DNA from: Nonomuraea glycinis
Lineage (GTDB): Bacteria > Actinomycetota > Actinomycetes > Streptosporangiales > Streptosporangiaceae
Direction: 5' to 3'
Assembly (NCBI RefSeq): GCF_014646515.1
Contig: NZ_BMNK01000010.1
Location: 205,156 to 269,155, forward strand
DNA: 64,000 bases
The position numbers and the translations under genes are program-made. The notes under the pieces were generated by a model. That model searched no databases, had not been told where the DNA came from, and was given only the letters and a program-made list of their open reading frames with translations. This document shows positions 15,412-24,222 of this stretch, piece by piece. How positions within the stretch are numbered: the first letter of the stretch is position 1; each line of letters begins with the position of its first letter.

Positions 15412-16272
15412 TCAACCCTTAACCGCACCGCTGGTGAGGCCGCGCATGAACTGCTTCTGGAAGGCGAGGAAGGCGATGATCGACGGCAGCAGCGCCAGCA
15501 GCGTGGCCGCGAGCAGCACGCCGAGCCCGACCTCCTCGTCCCCGCGCAGCGAGCGCAGCGCGATGGGCAGCGTCCACATGTCCGACTCGGGGGCCACGAT
15601 CAAGGGCAGCAGATACTGGTCCCAGATCATGGTGAAGCCGAAGACGCCGATCACGCCGAGGGCGGGGCGGCAGAGCGGCAGGATGATCGTGAAGAACGTC
15701 CGCAGCTCGCCCGCGCCGTCGAGGCGCGCGGACTCCTCCAGCTCGACCGGCACCTCCTTCATGAACTCCGTCATGACCAGGATGGAGAAGCCCCAGGCGC
15801 CCACCGGCAGGATCATGCCCGCGTAGGTGCCGATGAGGTTGACGTTCAGCAGCGGCATGTCGGCGAGGACGAGAGACAGCGGGATCGCGATGATCTCCTC
15901 GGGCAGCATCATGGTGGCGAGCATGATCAGCATGACGAGCGACATGCCCTTGAACTTCTTGCGTGCCAGTGAATAGGCGGCGAACACGCTCACCAGCACC
16001 TGAAGGAGCAGCCCGAACCCGACCACCACGAACGAGTTGAACAGGTAGAGGTAGACGTTCCTGTTGCCGGCCTGGACGAAGTTGTCCAGCGTGAACTCGT
16101 CCGGCCAGAAGGAGAAGGAGGTCGGGTCGAGCGTCTTGTTGAAGGCGCTGACCAGCAGCCCGAACAGCGGGCCGGCGAAGATCAGCACCATGCCCGCATA
16201 GATCACGATCTTGAACAGGACGGCCAGCGGCCCGCGCCGCATCTCAAGCCCTAGGGCGCTGTCGAATTTCAC
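15412..16272 (-). CDS. Carbohydrate ABC transporter permease (MalG type)
   Basis: 286 residues, six predicted membrane helices. The cytoplasmic EAA loop is ELEESARLDGAGELRTFFTIILPLCRPA. It is the second permease of the importer encoded at 15412-18505; its ATG overlaps the stop of the first permease (ATGA). With binding protein and neighbours in uronate/aldarate catabolism, the cargo is probably a uronate, aldarate or a uronate-containing oligosaccharide. No ATPase gene is present; actinomycetes usually supply a shared MsiK-like ATPase. Confidence 0.92.
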   Translation of the reverse strand: MKFDSALGLEMRRGPLAVLFKIVIYAGMVLIFAGPLFGLLVSAFNKTLDPTSFSFWPDEFTLDNFVQAGNRNVYLYLFNSFVVVGFGLLLQVLVSVFAAYSLARKKFKGMSLVMLIMLATMMLPEEIIAIPLSLVLADMPLLNVNLIGTYAGMILPVGAWGFSILVMTEFMKEVPVELEESARLDGAGELRTFFTIILPLCRPALGVIGVFGFTMIWDQYLLPLIVAPESDMWTLPIALRSLRGDEEVGLGVLLAATLLALLPSIIAFLAFQKQFMRGLTSGAVKG

Positions 16273-17195
16273 GCCGCCTGCCTCCTGCGCATCAGCTGCA
16301 CTCCCACGGTGAGCACCAGGGTGGCCGCGAACAGCACGATGCCGCCCGCCGAGGCGATCCCCAGCTCGCCCGACTGGAATCCGAGCTTGTAGATCAAGGT
16401 CATCAACACTTCGGAGGAGCCGTTCGGCCCGCCGTTGGTGAGCACGTACACCTCGACGAAGACCCGCAGGCCGCGGATGGCGGCGAGGGTGAACAGGATC
16501 CAGAACACCGGGCGCAACGCGGGCAGCGTGATGTGCCGCAACCGGCGCCAGACGGAGGCGCCGTCAACGGCGGACGCCTCGTAGAGGGTGCGGTCGATGC
16601 CGACCAGCCCGGCCAGGAAGACCATCATGTCGTACGGCGTGCCGCGCCAGATGCTCATCCCCATGATGGACAGCAGCGAGGTGTCCTCGCTGGCCAGGAA
16701 GGGCTGCGGGCCGAGGGCGACCCAGCCGAGGATGGTGTTGAGCAGCCCGGTGTCGCCGGGGTAGTACATGATCCGCCACACCTCGGCCACGGCCGCCATC
16801 GTGGTCACGACCGGCAGGAAGGCCGCGGTCCTGATGAACCAGAGGTACTTGGCCGGACCCTCGATGAGCAGCGCGAAACAGAAGCCGAGCAGCAGCGACC
16901 CCACGGTCGTGCCGATGGCCAGGACCGCGCTGTGCCAGATGGCCGTCAGGAAGGCATCGTCGGAGAGGATCGCGGCGTAGTTGTCGAAACCCACCCAGGT
17001 GGTGTCGATGTACCGGATCTCTTGGAAGCTCATCACCAGACCGGTGATCATGGGGATGAACTTGAAGTAGAGGAACAGCACCAGAGCGGGCGCCAGAAAG
17101 GCCCAGGCCACGAGCGGCCCCCGCCAGCGCGCCATTCTGGGGCTCTGGTGGGAGGCCGCCGACCGGGACTTCGCCCGCGTGAGCGTCGGGGTCAT
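16269..17195 (-). CDS. Carbohydrate ABC transporter permease (MalF type)
   Basis: 308 residues with a charged N-terminus (LTRAKSRSAASHQSPRMARWRGP), six membrane helices and the EAA loop LYEASAVDGASVWRRLRHITLPALRP. It is overlapped by 4 bases at both ends, by the binding-protein stop upstream and the MalG-type start downstream, so the three-gene importer is one translational unit. Confidence 0.93.
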   Translation of the reverse strand: MTPTLTRAKSRSAASHQSPRMARWRGPLVAWAFLAPALVLFLYFKFIPMITGLVMSFQEIRYIDTTWVGFDNYAAILSDDAFLTAIWHSAVLAIGTTVGSLLLGFCFALLIEGPAKYLWFIRTAAFLPVVTTMAAVAEVWRIMYYPGDTGLLNTILGWVALGPQPFLASEDTSLLSIMGMSIWRGTPYDMMVFLAGLVGIDRTLYEASAVDGASVWRRLRHITLPALRPVFWILFTLAAIRGLRVFVEVYVLTNGGPNGSSEVLMTLIYKLGFQSGELGIASAGGIVLFAATLVLTVGVQLMRRRQAA

Positions 17196-18505
17196 GATGC
17201 CTTTTGGTTCTGCAGTTCCTGGGTCAGCTTGGTGTTGGCGGCTTCCATCTCGGTCTTGACGTCCTTGCCGCAGTCGGCCCAGACGGCGTTGAGCGCGTCG
17301 GCCGAGCTCTGGCGGATCGGCGCCCAGTTCGGCACGGGAGGCGCGTAGACCGCGTTCGCGTAGGCGTCCTGGAACACCTGCCAGCGGGGGTCCTGCCGCT
17401 CGGCGGCCAGGTCGACCTCGGTGTTGACCGGGAGGCGGACGATGGCGCCGTTGGCGTCCTTGTTCATGCCGATCCGCTGGCCCTCGGCGGAGATGGCGTA
17501 CTCGGCGAACTTCTTCTGGCCGTCCTCGTTCTGGGAGCCGGCCATCAGGTAGACGTTCTCGCCCTCACCGAGGGTGCCGGGGCCGCCCGACGGGCCCTTG
17601 GGCACCGGGAAGACCTCGATCTTGTCGGTGCCGATGCTGCCGGCGAACCGGGCGAGCACGTACGGGCCGGTCAGGTAGAGACCGCCCTGGTTGTTCTCGA
17701 ACACCTCGTGGGTGACGGCCGTGTCGTTGTTGACCGCGCCGGGGTTGACCGTCTTGGCGTCGCAGAACTGGTCCTGGAGCCACTGGACGGCCTCGACCGT
17801 CTTGGTGTCGTTCATGGTGGCGCCGAAGGTGCCGGTGCCGCTGGAGGTGACGAAGTCCCCGCCGTTGGCGTAGATGAAGGAGGAGGCGTACCACGAGGCG
17901 TAGCCACGCTTGGTGCTGGCCGGGATGAGCAGGCCGGCCGAGTCGGCCTTGCCGTTGCCGTCGGGGTCCTTCTCGGTGAAGGCCTTGGCCAGCGCGGCGA
18001 GGTCGTCCCAGGTCTTGGGCACCTCCAGGCCGAGCTTCTCCCGCCAGTCCTTGCGCGCGATGATGGCGAAGGCCTGGGAGGAGAACGGCGCGCCCCACGT
18101 CTTGCCGTCGCTCGCCGTGGCCGCCTTCCACGCGGTCTCCGACACCTTGTCGCTGCCGGCGAGCGAGGCCTTGTCCACCTCGCGCAGCCAGCCCTGCGTC
18201 TGCATGTTGCCGATCTGGGCGGTGTCGTTGATGACGATGTCCGGCAGATCTTTCTGAGCGGCCTGCTGCTGCAGCTTCGTCTCGAAGTCGTCGAGCAGAG
18301 CGACTACCTTGGTCTTGATGCCGCTGGCCTTGGTGAAGCCGTCGGCCAGCTTCTGCGCTGTCTTGTGGGAGTCGGAGTCAGGTGCCTGCCTGATCCAGAT
18401 CTCCAGTGCATCGTCGGTAGCGGACTCTGAGCCCCCGGAGCCGCAGCCTGTCAGCGTTACGGTCAGGGCCGTCGCAATAGCGACCCCGAGCACACTACGT
18501 GACAT
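17192..18505 (-). CDS. Extracellular sugar-binding lipoprotein
   Basis: 437 residues. Signal peptide with lipobox LTGC at residues 18-21 (VTLTGCGSGGSES), so it is lipid-anchored outside the membrane. The body is a group-1 solute-binding fold (EIWIRQAPDSDSHKTAQKLADGFTKASGIK, DIVINDTAQIGNM, NQGGLYLTGPYVLAR). The ATG at 18505 has AGGAGG 7 bases upstream. A palindrome at 18519-18533 overlaps its likely promoter. It delivers substrate to the two permeases that follow. Confidence 0.93.
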   Translation of the reverse strand: MSRSVLGVAIATALTVTLTGCGSGGSESATDDALEIWIRQAPDSDSHKTAQKLADGFTKASGIKTKVVALLDDFETKLQQQAAQKDLPDIVINDTAQIGNMQTQGWLREVDKASLAGSDKVSETAWKAATASDGKTWGAPFSSQAFAIIARKDWREKLGLEVPKTWDDLAALAKAFTEKDPDGNGKADSAGLLIPASTKRGYASWYASSFIYANGGDFVTSSGTGTFGATMNDTKTVEAVQWLQDQFCDAKTVNPGAVNNDTAVTHEVFENNQGGLYLTGPYVLARFAGSIGTDKIEVFPVPKGPSGGPGTLGEGENVYLMAGSQNEDGQKKFAEYAISAEGQRIGMNKDANGAIVRLPVNTEVDLAAERQDPRWQVFQDAYANAVYAPPVPNWAPIRQSSADALNAVWADCGKDVKTEMEAANTKLTQELQNQKAS

Positions 18506-18518
18506 CAGACCGCCTCCT

Positions 18519-18533
18519 GTTCACATATGTGAC
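18519..18533. promoter_or_regulatory. Palindromic operator GTTCACATATGTGAC
   Basis: Core TCACATATGTGA (18521-18532) is a perfect 12-bp palindrome 14 bases upstream of the binding-protein start. It matches the site at 12042-12057. A further half site ATGTGAA (18604-18610) lies nearer the divergent uronate dehydrogenase gene. Confidence 0.6.
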
Positions 18534-18639
18534 ATCTGTCGCGGACGTGGAAGTTGTTCCTGGAACGTTAACGAGTGGCACACATCACGGTCAATATTCA
18601 AGAATGTGAATCTCATACAGATTTGTGTACAACAGATCC

Positions 18640-19434
18640 ATGCGCATACTCATGACCGGCGCCGCCGGGAAGGTCGGCACTCTGCTCCGCCCTCTTCTCG
18701 CCCGCGAAGGCAGGACCCTGCGCCTGTCCGATCTTCAGCCGGTGGAGCTCGGGGCAGGCGAGGAGCAGGTGGTCGCGGACCTCGCCGACGAGGCCGCCAT
18801 GGCGACGGCGATGAAGGACGTCGACGCCGTGATCCATCTGGGCGGGCAGAGCCGCGAGCATCCGTGGGACGACATCGTCAGGGCCAACATCGACGGCACG
18901 CACGTGCTGCTGGAGGCCGCCAGGAAGGCGGGGGTCGAGCACCTGGTGCTCATGGGCAGCCATCACGCGGTCGGCTTCCACACCCGGCCGCCGGCCGGCG
19001 AGGAGCTGCCGGCCCACGCCTTTCCCCGGCCCGACACCTTCTATGGGGTGAGCAAGGTCGTCATGGAGGGGCTGGCCAGCCTCTACCACGACAGGTTCGG
19101 CATGAACGTGACCGTGATCAGGCTCGGCACCTGCAACGACGGCCCGTACGACACCCGCGGCCTGGCCACCTGGATCTCCCCGGGCGACCTCACCCGGCTG
19201 GTGGAGGCCGCGCTGACCGCGCCCGGCTTCCACGTCGTCTGGGGGGTCTCCGACAACGCGCGCCGCTGGTGGTCGCTGCGGGAGGCCGAAGCCATCGGGT
19301 ACGTCTCCCAGGACGACTCCGAGTCCCGTGCCGCGGCGCTCATCGCCGAGCACGGGGAGCCGGATCTGGCCGACCCGCTGCACGACCGGGTCGGCGGCAT
19401 CTTCACGCAGAAGGAGCTCGGCGGCTCCTGGTGA
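18640..19434 (+). CDS. udh: Uronate dehydrogenase
   Basis: 264-residue short-chain dehydrogenase that oxidises D-galacturonate or D-glucuronate to the aldarolactone with NAD. It has the nucleotide-binding GAAGKVG, VIHLGGQS, the Ser in LMGSHHAVGF, the YGVSK motif (Tyr and Lys catalytic pair) and the CNDGPYDTRGLATWISPGD and VVWGVSDNARRWW segments that set Udh apart from ordinary sugar epimerases. I use the ATG at 18640; a GTG at 18625 is in frame, and neither has a clear ribosome binding site. It feeds the gudD pathway and faces the importer genes across a shared control region. Confidence 0.9.
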   Translation: MRILMTGAAGKVGTLLRPLLAREGRTLRLSDLQPVELGAGEEQVVADLADEAAMATAMKDVDAVIHLGGQSREHPWDDIVRANIDGTHVLLEAARKAGVEHLVLMGSHHAVGFHTRPPAGEELPAHAFPRPDTFYGVSKVVMEGLASLYHDRFGMNVTVIRLGTCNDGPYDTRGLATWISPGDLTRLVEAALTAPGFHVVWGVSDNARRWWSLREAEAIGYVSQDDSESRAAALIAEHGEPDLADPLHDRVGGIFTQKELGGSW

Positions 19435-19450
19435 GCGTTCCTGCTCGGTA

Positions 19451-19483
19451 GCCGCCCTGATCGCGCAGATCGGGGCGGCTTTT
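19451..19483 (+). terminator. Rho-independent terminator after udh
   Basis: A 12-bp stem (19451-19462 with 19468-19479, one G-T pair), 5-base loop and TTTT at 19480-19483, starting 16 bases after the udh stop. Confidence 0.88.
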
Positions 19484-19510
19484 CCGTTGCCCGGATCTTG
19501 TACTTGAAGA

Positions 19511-19524
19511 TGCAACCGGTTGTA
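19511..19524. promoter_or_regulatory. LacI-type operator TGCAACCGGTTGTA
   Basis: Imperfect palindrome with a central CG, the usual LacI-family form. It lies in the 335-base gap 19435-19769, about 250 bases before the permease start. The same motif occurs at 29025 and, with a changed inner pair, at 29170 beside the lacI gene. The rest of the gap is AT-richer than its surroundings, with no gene except the small frame at 19720. Confidence 0.75.
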
Positions 19525-19719
19525 GAGGTGGATGGGGTGACTCAAAATGTTAAGAACATGTGACAATCCGTAAAGACGCTGTGACCTGCGGAAATGAGGA
19601 TGACGATATATCGGTAACGGGTTTGTAACGCCTGCAAAGGGTTGACGGAATATTTGTATCCCTTATAGGAATGCGCTATCCCATCCCGTCGTGCCCGGCT
19701 GGACCTGGAAGAGGGATGC

Positions 19720-19782
19720 ATGTCCGAATCGATCACATCGTCCGCCTCACCCCCCGGAGGCCGCCCCCGATGTCCTATGTGA
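19720..19782 (+). other. Possible 20-codon upstream frame, or displaced N-terminus of the permease
   Basis: ATG at 19720 follows GGAAGAGGG at good spacing, better than the permease's own start. It reads MSESITSSASPPGGRPRCPM and stops at 19780-19782, overlapping the permease start at 19770 in another frame. Peptides of this kind are common N-termini of actinobacterial permeases, so either this is a leader peptide or a single-base change has split the N-terminus. Confidence 0.35.
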
Positions 19783-20672
19783 ACGTTCACAAACGGCGAG
19801 AGGCCCGTGCGGCCTACGTGTTCCTCGCGCCGTGGTTCATCGGCCTCCTCCTGGTCACCGTGGGGCCGATCCTGGCCTCGCTGTACCTGTCGTTCACCGA
19901 CTACAGCCTGCTGGAAGAGGCTCAGTGGGTCGGGCTCGGCAACTACCGGGAGATGTTCCTCGAAGACACCCGGTTCATCGCCTCGCTCCGCGTGACGACG
20001 ATCTACGTGATCGTGTCCGTACCGCTGCAGCTGATCTTCGCCCTGATCCTGGCCCTGGCGCTGGACCGCGGGCTGCGCGGGCTGTCGTTCTACAGGTCCG
20101 TCTACTACTTGCCCTCGCTGCTCGGCGGCAGCGTCGCCATCGCCATCCTGTGGCGCAAGATCTTCGGCTCGGACGGCCTCGTCAACGGGGTGCTCGCCCT
20201 GTTCGGCATCGAGGGGCCGGGCTGGGTCTCCGACCCCGACACCGCGCTCGGCACGCTGATCCTCCTGCACGTGTGGACGTTCGGCGCGCCCATGGTGATC
20301 TTCCTGGCCGGGTTACGGCAGATCCCGCAGAGCTTCTACGAGGCCGCGTCGGTCGACGGGGCCGGCACGCTGCGCCAGTTCCGCTCGATCACGCTGCCGC
20401 TGCTGACGCCGATCATCTTCTTCAACCTGGTCCTCGAAGTGATCAAGTCGTTCCAGTCGTTCACCCAGTCGTTCATCGTCAGCGGCGGCGGCGGAGGACC
20501 GGCCGACTCCACCCTCTTCTACACGCTCTACCTCTACCTGAAGGGCTTCAAGAGTTACGAGATGGGCTACGCGGCCGCCATGGCGTGGGTCCTGCTGCTC
20601 CTCATCGCCGGACTGACCGGCGTGAGCTTCCTCACGTCGAAGTATTGGGTCTTCTATGGCGACACGAAGTAA
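19770..20672 (+). CDS. Carbohydrate ABC transporter permease (MalF type), second locus
   Basis: 300 residues, beginning MSYVNVHKRREARAAYVFLAPWFIGLLL, with six membrane helices and the EAA loop SFYEASVDGA-like segment FYEAASVDGAGTLRQFRSITLPLLTP. I use the ATG at 19770 (GGAGG 9 bases upstream); an in-frame ATG at 19716 is the alternative. It is the first gene of the importer under the LacI-type operator at 19511 and overlaps the next permease by 17 bases. Confidence 0.92.
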   Translation: MSYVNVHKRREARAAYVFLAPWFIGLLLVTVGPILASLYLSFTDYSLLEEAQWVGLGNYREMFLEDTRFIASLRVTTIYVIVSVPLQLIFALILALALDRGLRGLSFYRSVYYLPSLLGGSVAIAILWRKIFGSDGLVNGVLALFGIEGPGWVSDPDTALGTLILLHVWTFGAPMVIFLAGLRQIPQSFYEAASVDGAGTLRQFRSITLPLLTPIIFFNLVLEVIKSFQSFTQSFIVSGGGGGPADSTLFYTLYLYLKGFKSYEMGYAAAMAWVLLLLIAGLTGVSFLTSKYWVFYGDTK

Positions 20673-21525
20673 GCCGCTCCCGTTCCTGTTCCGGCCCCTG
20701 CCGCGCGGGAACCGCCTGCTCAAGCATCTGCTGCTGATCGGCTTCGGCCTGGTCATGCTCTATCCGCTGCTGTGGATGATCTCCAGCTCGCTCAAGCCGG
20801 AAGAGCTCATCTTCCGTGAGCCGGGGCTGTGGCCGAGCTCGGTGACGCTGGACAACTACAGCGAGGGCTGGACGGCGCTCAAGCACTCCTTCGGCTATTA
20901 CCTGTGGAACTCCGCCGTCATCACCGGCCTGTCCGTCCTGGCGAACCTGGTGGCCTGCTCGCTGGCCGCCTACGCCTTCGCCCGGCTGGACTTCCCGCTG
21001 AAGAAGATCTGGTTCGCCGTCATGCTGGGCTCGATCATGCTGCCGCACCACGTCACGGTCGTGCCGCAGTACATCGTGTTCGCCGAACTCGACTGGATCA
21101 ACACGATCTGGCCGCTGATCGTGCCCAAGTTCCTGGCCACGGACGCGTTCTTCATCTTCCTGATGGTGCAGTTCATCCGGACGCTGCCCAGGGAGCTGGA
21201 CGAGGCGGCCGCCATCGACGGCGCGGGCTACTGGCGGGTGTTCCTCCAGGTCATCCTGCCGCTGTGCATGCCGGCGCTGGCCACGACCGGCATCTTCACC
21301 TTCATCTGGACCTGGAACGACTTCTTCAGCCAGAACCTCTACCTGACCAACTCCGACAACCTCACGGTGGCCGTCGCGCTGCGCCAGTTCCTCGACTCCA
21401 GCGGCGAGTCCTCCTGGGGCCCGATGTTCGCGATGTCGATCGTCTCGTTGGGCCCGATCTTCGGGTTCTTCCTGGCGGGACAGAAATACCTGATCAGAGG
21501 CCTGGCGACCACGGGCTTGAAGTAG
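20656..21525 (+). CDS. Carbohydrate ABC transporter permease (MalG type), second locus
   Basis: 289 residues, six membrane helices, EAA loop ELDEAAAIDGAGYWRVFLQVILPLCMPA. It starts inside the end of the first permease, so the two are coupled. It pairs with the binding protein that follows. As in the other importers here, no ATPase gene is nearby. Confidence 0.93.
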   Translation: MATRSKPLPFLFRPLPRGNRLLKHLLLIGFGLVMLYPLLWMISSSLKPEELIFREPGLWPSSVTLDNYSEGWTALKHSFGYYLWNSAVITGLSVLANLVACSLAAYAFARLDFPLKKIWFAVMLGSIMLPHHVTVVPQYIVFAELDWINTIWPLIVPKFLATDAFFIFLMVQFIRTLPRELDEAAAIDGAGYWRVFLQVILPLCMPALATTGIFTFIWTWNDFFSQNLYLTNSDNLTVAVALRQFLDSSGESSWGPMFAMSIVSLGPIFGFFLAGQKYLIRGLATTGLK

Positions 21526-21569
21526 TTCCTCCGCACCCCCCGGCAACTCTTCCAAGAGGAGGTAGAGCT

Positions 21570-22856
21570 GTGAAGTTCAGCTCTCGCACGACCACGTGGA
21601 CGGTCGCCCTGCTGTCGGTGGTCGTGATGACCACGGCCAGCGCCTGTGGCGGCGGCAGCGGCGGCGACCCGGCCGAGAACGGCAAGGTGTCGATCGTCTT
21701 CGCCTACTGGGGCAGCGACGCCCGGCAGAAGCTGACCGAGGAGGTCATCAAGAAGTTCGAGGCGAAGAACCCGACGATCGACGTCGAAGGCGACTTCTCC
21801 TCCTGGGACAGCTACTACGAGAAGATCGCCACCAAGGTCGCCGCCAACGACGCCCCCGACGTGATGAGCATCGAGATCCGCGGCCTCAGCGAGTACGCCG
21901 GCCGTGGCGCGCTCGCCGACCTCTCCGGCAAGGTGCCCGCCGCCGACCTCGACCAGCAGGTGCTGGCCAGCGGCCAGATCAAGGGCAAGCAGTACGCCGT
22001 CCCGACCGGCGTCAACGCCTTCTCCATGGTCGCCAACCCGGCGGCGCTGGAGAAGGCCAAGAAGGAACTGCCCGAGGACACCTCCTGGACCTGGGACCAG
22101 TGGGCCGGCCTGGCCAAGGAGATCTCGGCCACCGGCAGCGGCGTCACCGGCGCCGAGTACAACTTCAACCCCGCCTTCCTGCAGATCTACGCCGCCCAGC
22201 GCGGCGAGAAGTTCTACGACGGCAACAAGATCGGCATGTCGGCCGAGACCGTCAAGTCCTGGTGGGCCATCCACCAGAAGCTGATCGAGACCAAGGGCTC
22301 GCCGGACGCCGCCAAGAGCGCGGAGATCGGCTCCACCGGCCCCGAGCAGTCGCTCCTCGGCACCAACGCCGGCGCCATGGGCATGTGGTGGAGCAACCAG
22401 CTCAACGCCCTGACCAAGTCGTCCGGTCAGGAGATGACCCTGCTGCGGATGCCCAAGGCGGAGGGGGCCACCACCGGGGGGATGTTCCTGCAGCCCGCCA
22501 TGTTCTACACCGCCTCGGCCAAGTCCGAGCACCCCGCCGAGGCGGCCAAGCTGATCGACTTCCTGGTCAACGACCCCGACGCGGCCGCCACCCTGCTGAG
22601 CGACCGCGGCCTGCCCACCAACGCCAAGGTGCTCGCCGCGGTCAAGGACAAGCTGCCGGCCGTCGACCAGAAGACGCTGACCTTCATCGAGGAGGTCAAG
22701 AGCGAGCTGAGCCCGATCCAGGCCCCGCCGAAGGGCGCGCTGGAGATGGAGGACATCCTCCAGCGCAACTCCGAGGAGGTCCTGTTCGGCAAGGCGACAC
22801 CGGACGCCGCCGCCCAGAAGTTCCTGTCGGAGGCGAACGCCGCCATCGCGGGCTGA
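21570..22856 (+). CDS. Extracellular sugar-binding lipoprotein, second locus
   Basis: 428 residues from the GTG at 21570, which has AGGAGG 8 bases upstream. The signal peptide is TTTWTVALLSVVVMTTASACGGGSGG, with Cys of the lipobox (SAC) near residue 24. The body is a group-1 binding protein (KVSIVFAYWGSDARQKLTEEVIKKFEAKNPTIDVEGDFSSWDSYYEK; DVMSIEIRG; GAMGMWWSNQ). The upstream extension of this frame is antisense or overlapping noise. Neighbours suggest a sugar-acid or glycoside cargo. Confidence 0.93.
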   Translation: MKFSSRTTTWTVALLSVVVMTTASACGGGSGGDPAENGKVSIVFAYWGSDARQKLTEEVIKKFEAKNPTIDVEGDFSSWDSYYEKIATKVAANDAPDVMSIEIRGLSEYAGRGALADLSGKVPAADLDQQVLASGQIKGKQYAVPTGVNAFSMVANPAALEKAKKELPEDTSWTWDQWAGLAKEISATGSGVTGAEYNFNPAFLQIYAAQRGEKFYDGNKIGMSAETVKSWWAIHQKLIETKGSPDAAKSAEIGSTGPEQSLLGTNAGAMGMWWSNQLNALTKSSGQEMTLLRMPKAEGATTGGMFLQPAMFYTASAKSEHPAEAAKLIDFLVNDPDAAATLLSDRGLPTNAKVLAAVKDKLPAVDQKTLTFIEEVKSELSPIQAPPKGALEMEDILQRNSEEVLFGKATPDAAAQKFLSEANAAIAG

Positions 22857-22870
22857 CCCGTCACCATGGC

Positions 22871-22892
22871 CGGGGGCCCGCGCGGGCCCCCG
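22871..22892. terminator. 22-base perfect palindrome between binding protein and oxidoreductase genes
   Basis: The two 11-base halves pair exactly, forming a very stable G+C hairpin with essentially no loop. It starts 14 bases after the binding-protein stop and would reduce read-through or protect the upstream message, setting a high ratio of binding protein to downstream enzyme (inference). Confidence 0.55.
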
Positions 22893-22918
22893 GCACCACC
22901 TCTATCGGGGAGAAACCG

Positions 22919-24199
22919 TTGAGCAAGAGATACGCCCTCGTCGGCCTGGGCCACCGGGCGCAGATGTACGTCGACGCCCTGCTGGGCGACTGGCGGGACA
23001 CCGGCACGATCGTCGCGTTGTGCGACACCAACCAGACCCGGATGAGCTACTACGCCGAGCTCATCGGCGGCGAGGTGCCGTGCTTCGACCCCGCTGAGTA
23101 CGGCAAGGTGCTGGAGCTGGCCGATGCCGTGGTGGTCTGCACGGTGGACGCCACCCACGCCCGCTATGTGGTCGCCGCCCTGGACGCCGGGCTCGACGTG
23201 GTCGTGGAGAAGCCGCTCACCATTGACGCCGAGAGCTGCCAGGCCATCGCCGAGGCGGCCGAGCGCGGCACGGGCGAGCTGGTGGTGACGTTCAACTACC
23301 GCTACTCACCGCGCAACTCGGCCGTCAAGCGGCTGATCAGCGAGGGGGCGATCGGCGACGTCACCTCCGTGCACTTCGAGTGGACCCTCGACACCATCCA
23401 CGGCGCCGACTACTTCCGCCGCTGGCACCGCGACCGCGCCCACTCCGGCGGCCTGCTGGTGCACAAGTCCACCCACCACTTCGACCTGGTCAACTGGTGG
23501 CTGGGCGCGGCCCCCGAGCTCGTCTTCGCCCAGACGGACCTGCGCTTCTACGGCGAGGCGCTGCCCCGGGGCGAGCGCCCGGCACGCGGCCAGGGCGCCC
23601 CTGGGCTGGGCAGCGACCCGTTCATCCTGGACATCTCCACCGACGAGCGGCTCAAGCGCCTCTACCTGGACGCCGAGCACGAGGACGGCTACATCCGCGA
23701 CCAGGACGTCTTCGCCCCCGGCGTGAACATCGACGACAACATGTCGGTCCTGGTCCGCTACGCCAACCGGGCCACGCTCACCTACTCGCTCACCGCGCAC
23801 GCCCCGTCCGAGGGCTACCGGGTGGCCTTCAACGGCACCGAGGGCCGGATCGAGCTGGAGGTCTGCGAGCGGTCCTGGACGCCGCCGCACGCCGCGATCG
23901 ACCCGAGCGCCGCCAGCAAGGAGCACGCGGCCGAGTCCTGGGAGCGGCTCACCCTGCACCGGCACTGGCAGGAGCGCGAGGAGGTGCCGATCGAGCAGGG
24001 CGCCGGCGGCCACGGCGGCGGCGACCGGCTGCTGCTCAACGACGTCTTCCGCGGCCCCGCCGACGACCCGCTCGGCCGCCCCGCCGGCTACCGCGACGGC
24101 ATCCGCAGCGTGCTCGTCGGCGTCGCGGCCAACCGCTCCGCCGCCACCGGCCTGCCCGTCCACCTGGCGGCCGACGGCACCCGGCTGGCCGATGCGTAG
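22919..24199 (+). CDS. Gfo/Idh/MocA family oxidoreductase
   Basis: 426-residue NAD(P)-dependent sugar oxidoreductase. The N-terminal Rossmann fold (RYALVGLGHRAQMYVDAL) and the VVVEKPLTIDAESC motif (EKP, catalytic Lys) are clear; the second domain includes HSGGLLVHKSTHHFDLVNWWLG. The start appears to be TTG at 22919, with GGGGAG 8 bases upstream. Length is above the usual 330-400 because of inserts near residues 220-260. Its place after the importer suggests it works on the imported sugar. Confidence 0.87.
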   Translation: MSKRYALVGLGHRAQMYVDALLGDWRDTGTIVALCDTNQTRMSYYAELIGGEVPCFDPAEYGKVLELADAVVVCTVDATHARYVVAALDAGLDVVVEKPLTIDAESCQAIAEAAERGTGELVVTFNYRYSPRNSAVKRLISEGAIGDVTSVHFEWTLDTIHGADYFRRWHRDRAHSGGLLVHKSTHHFDLVNWWLGAAPELVFAQTDLRFYGEALPRGERPARGQGAPGLGSDPFILDISTDERLKRLYLDAEHEDGYIRDQDVFAPGVNIDDNMSVLVRYANRATLTYSLTAHAPSEGYRVAFNGTEGRIELEVCERSWTPPHAAIDPSAASKEHAAESWERLTLHRHWQEREEVPIEQGAGGHGGGDRLLLNDVFRGPADDPLGRPAGYRDGIRSVLVGVAANRSAATGLPVHLAADGTRLADA

Positions 24200-24222
24200 G
24201 CCGTACCGGACGATCTGACCGG

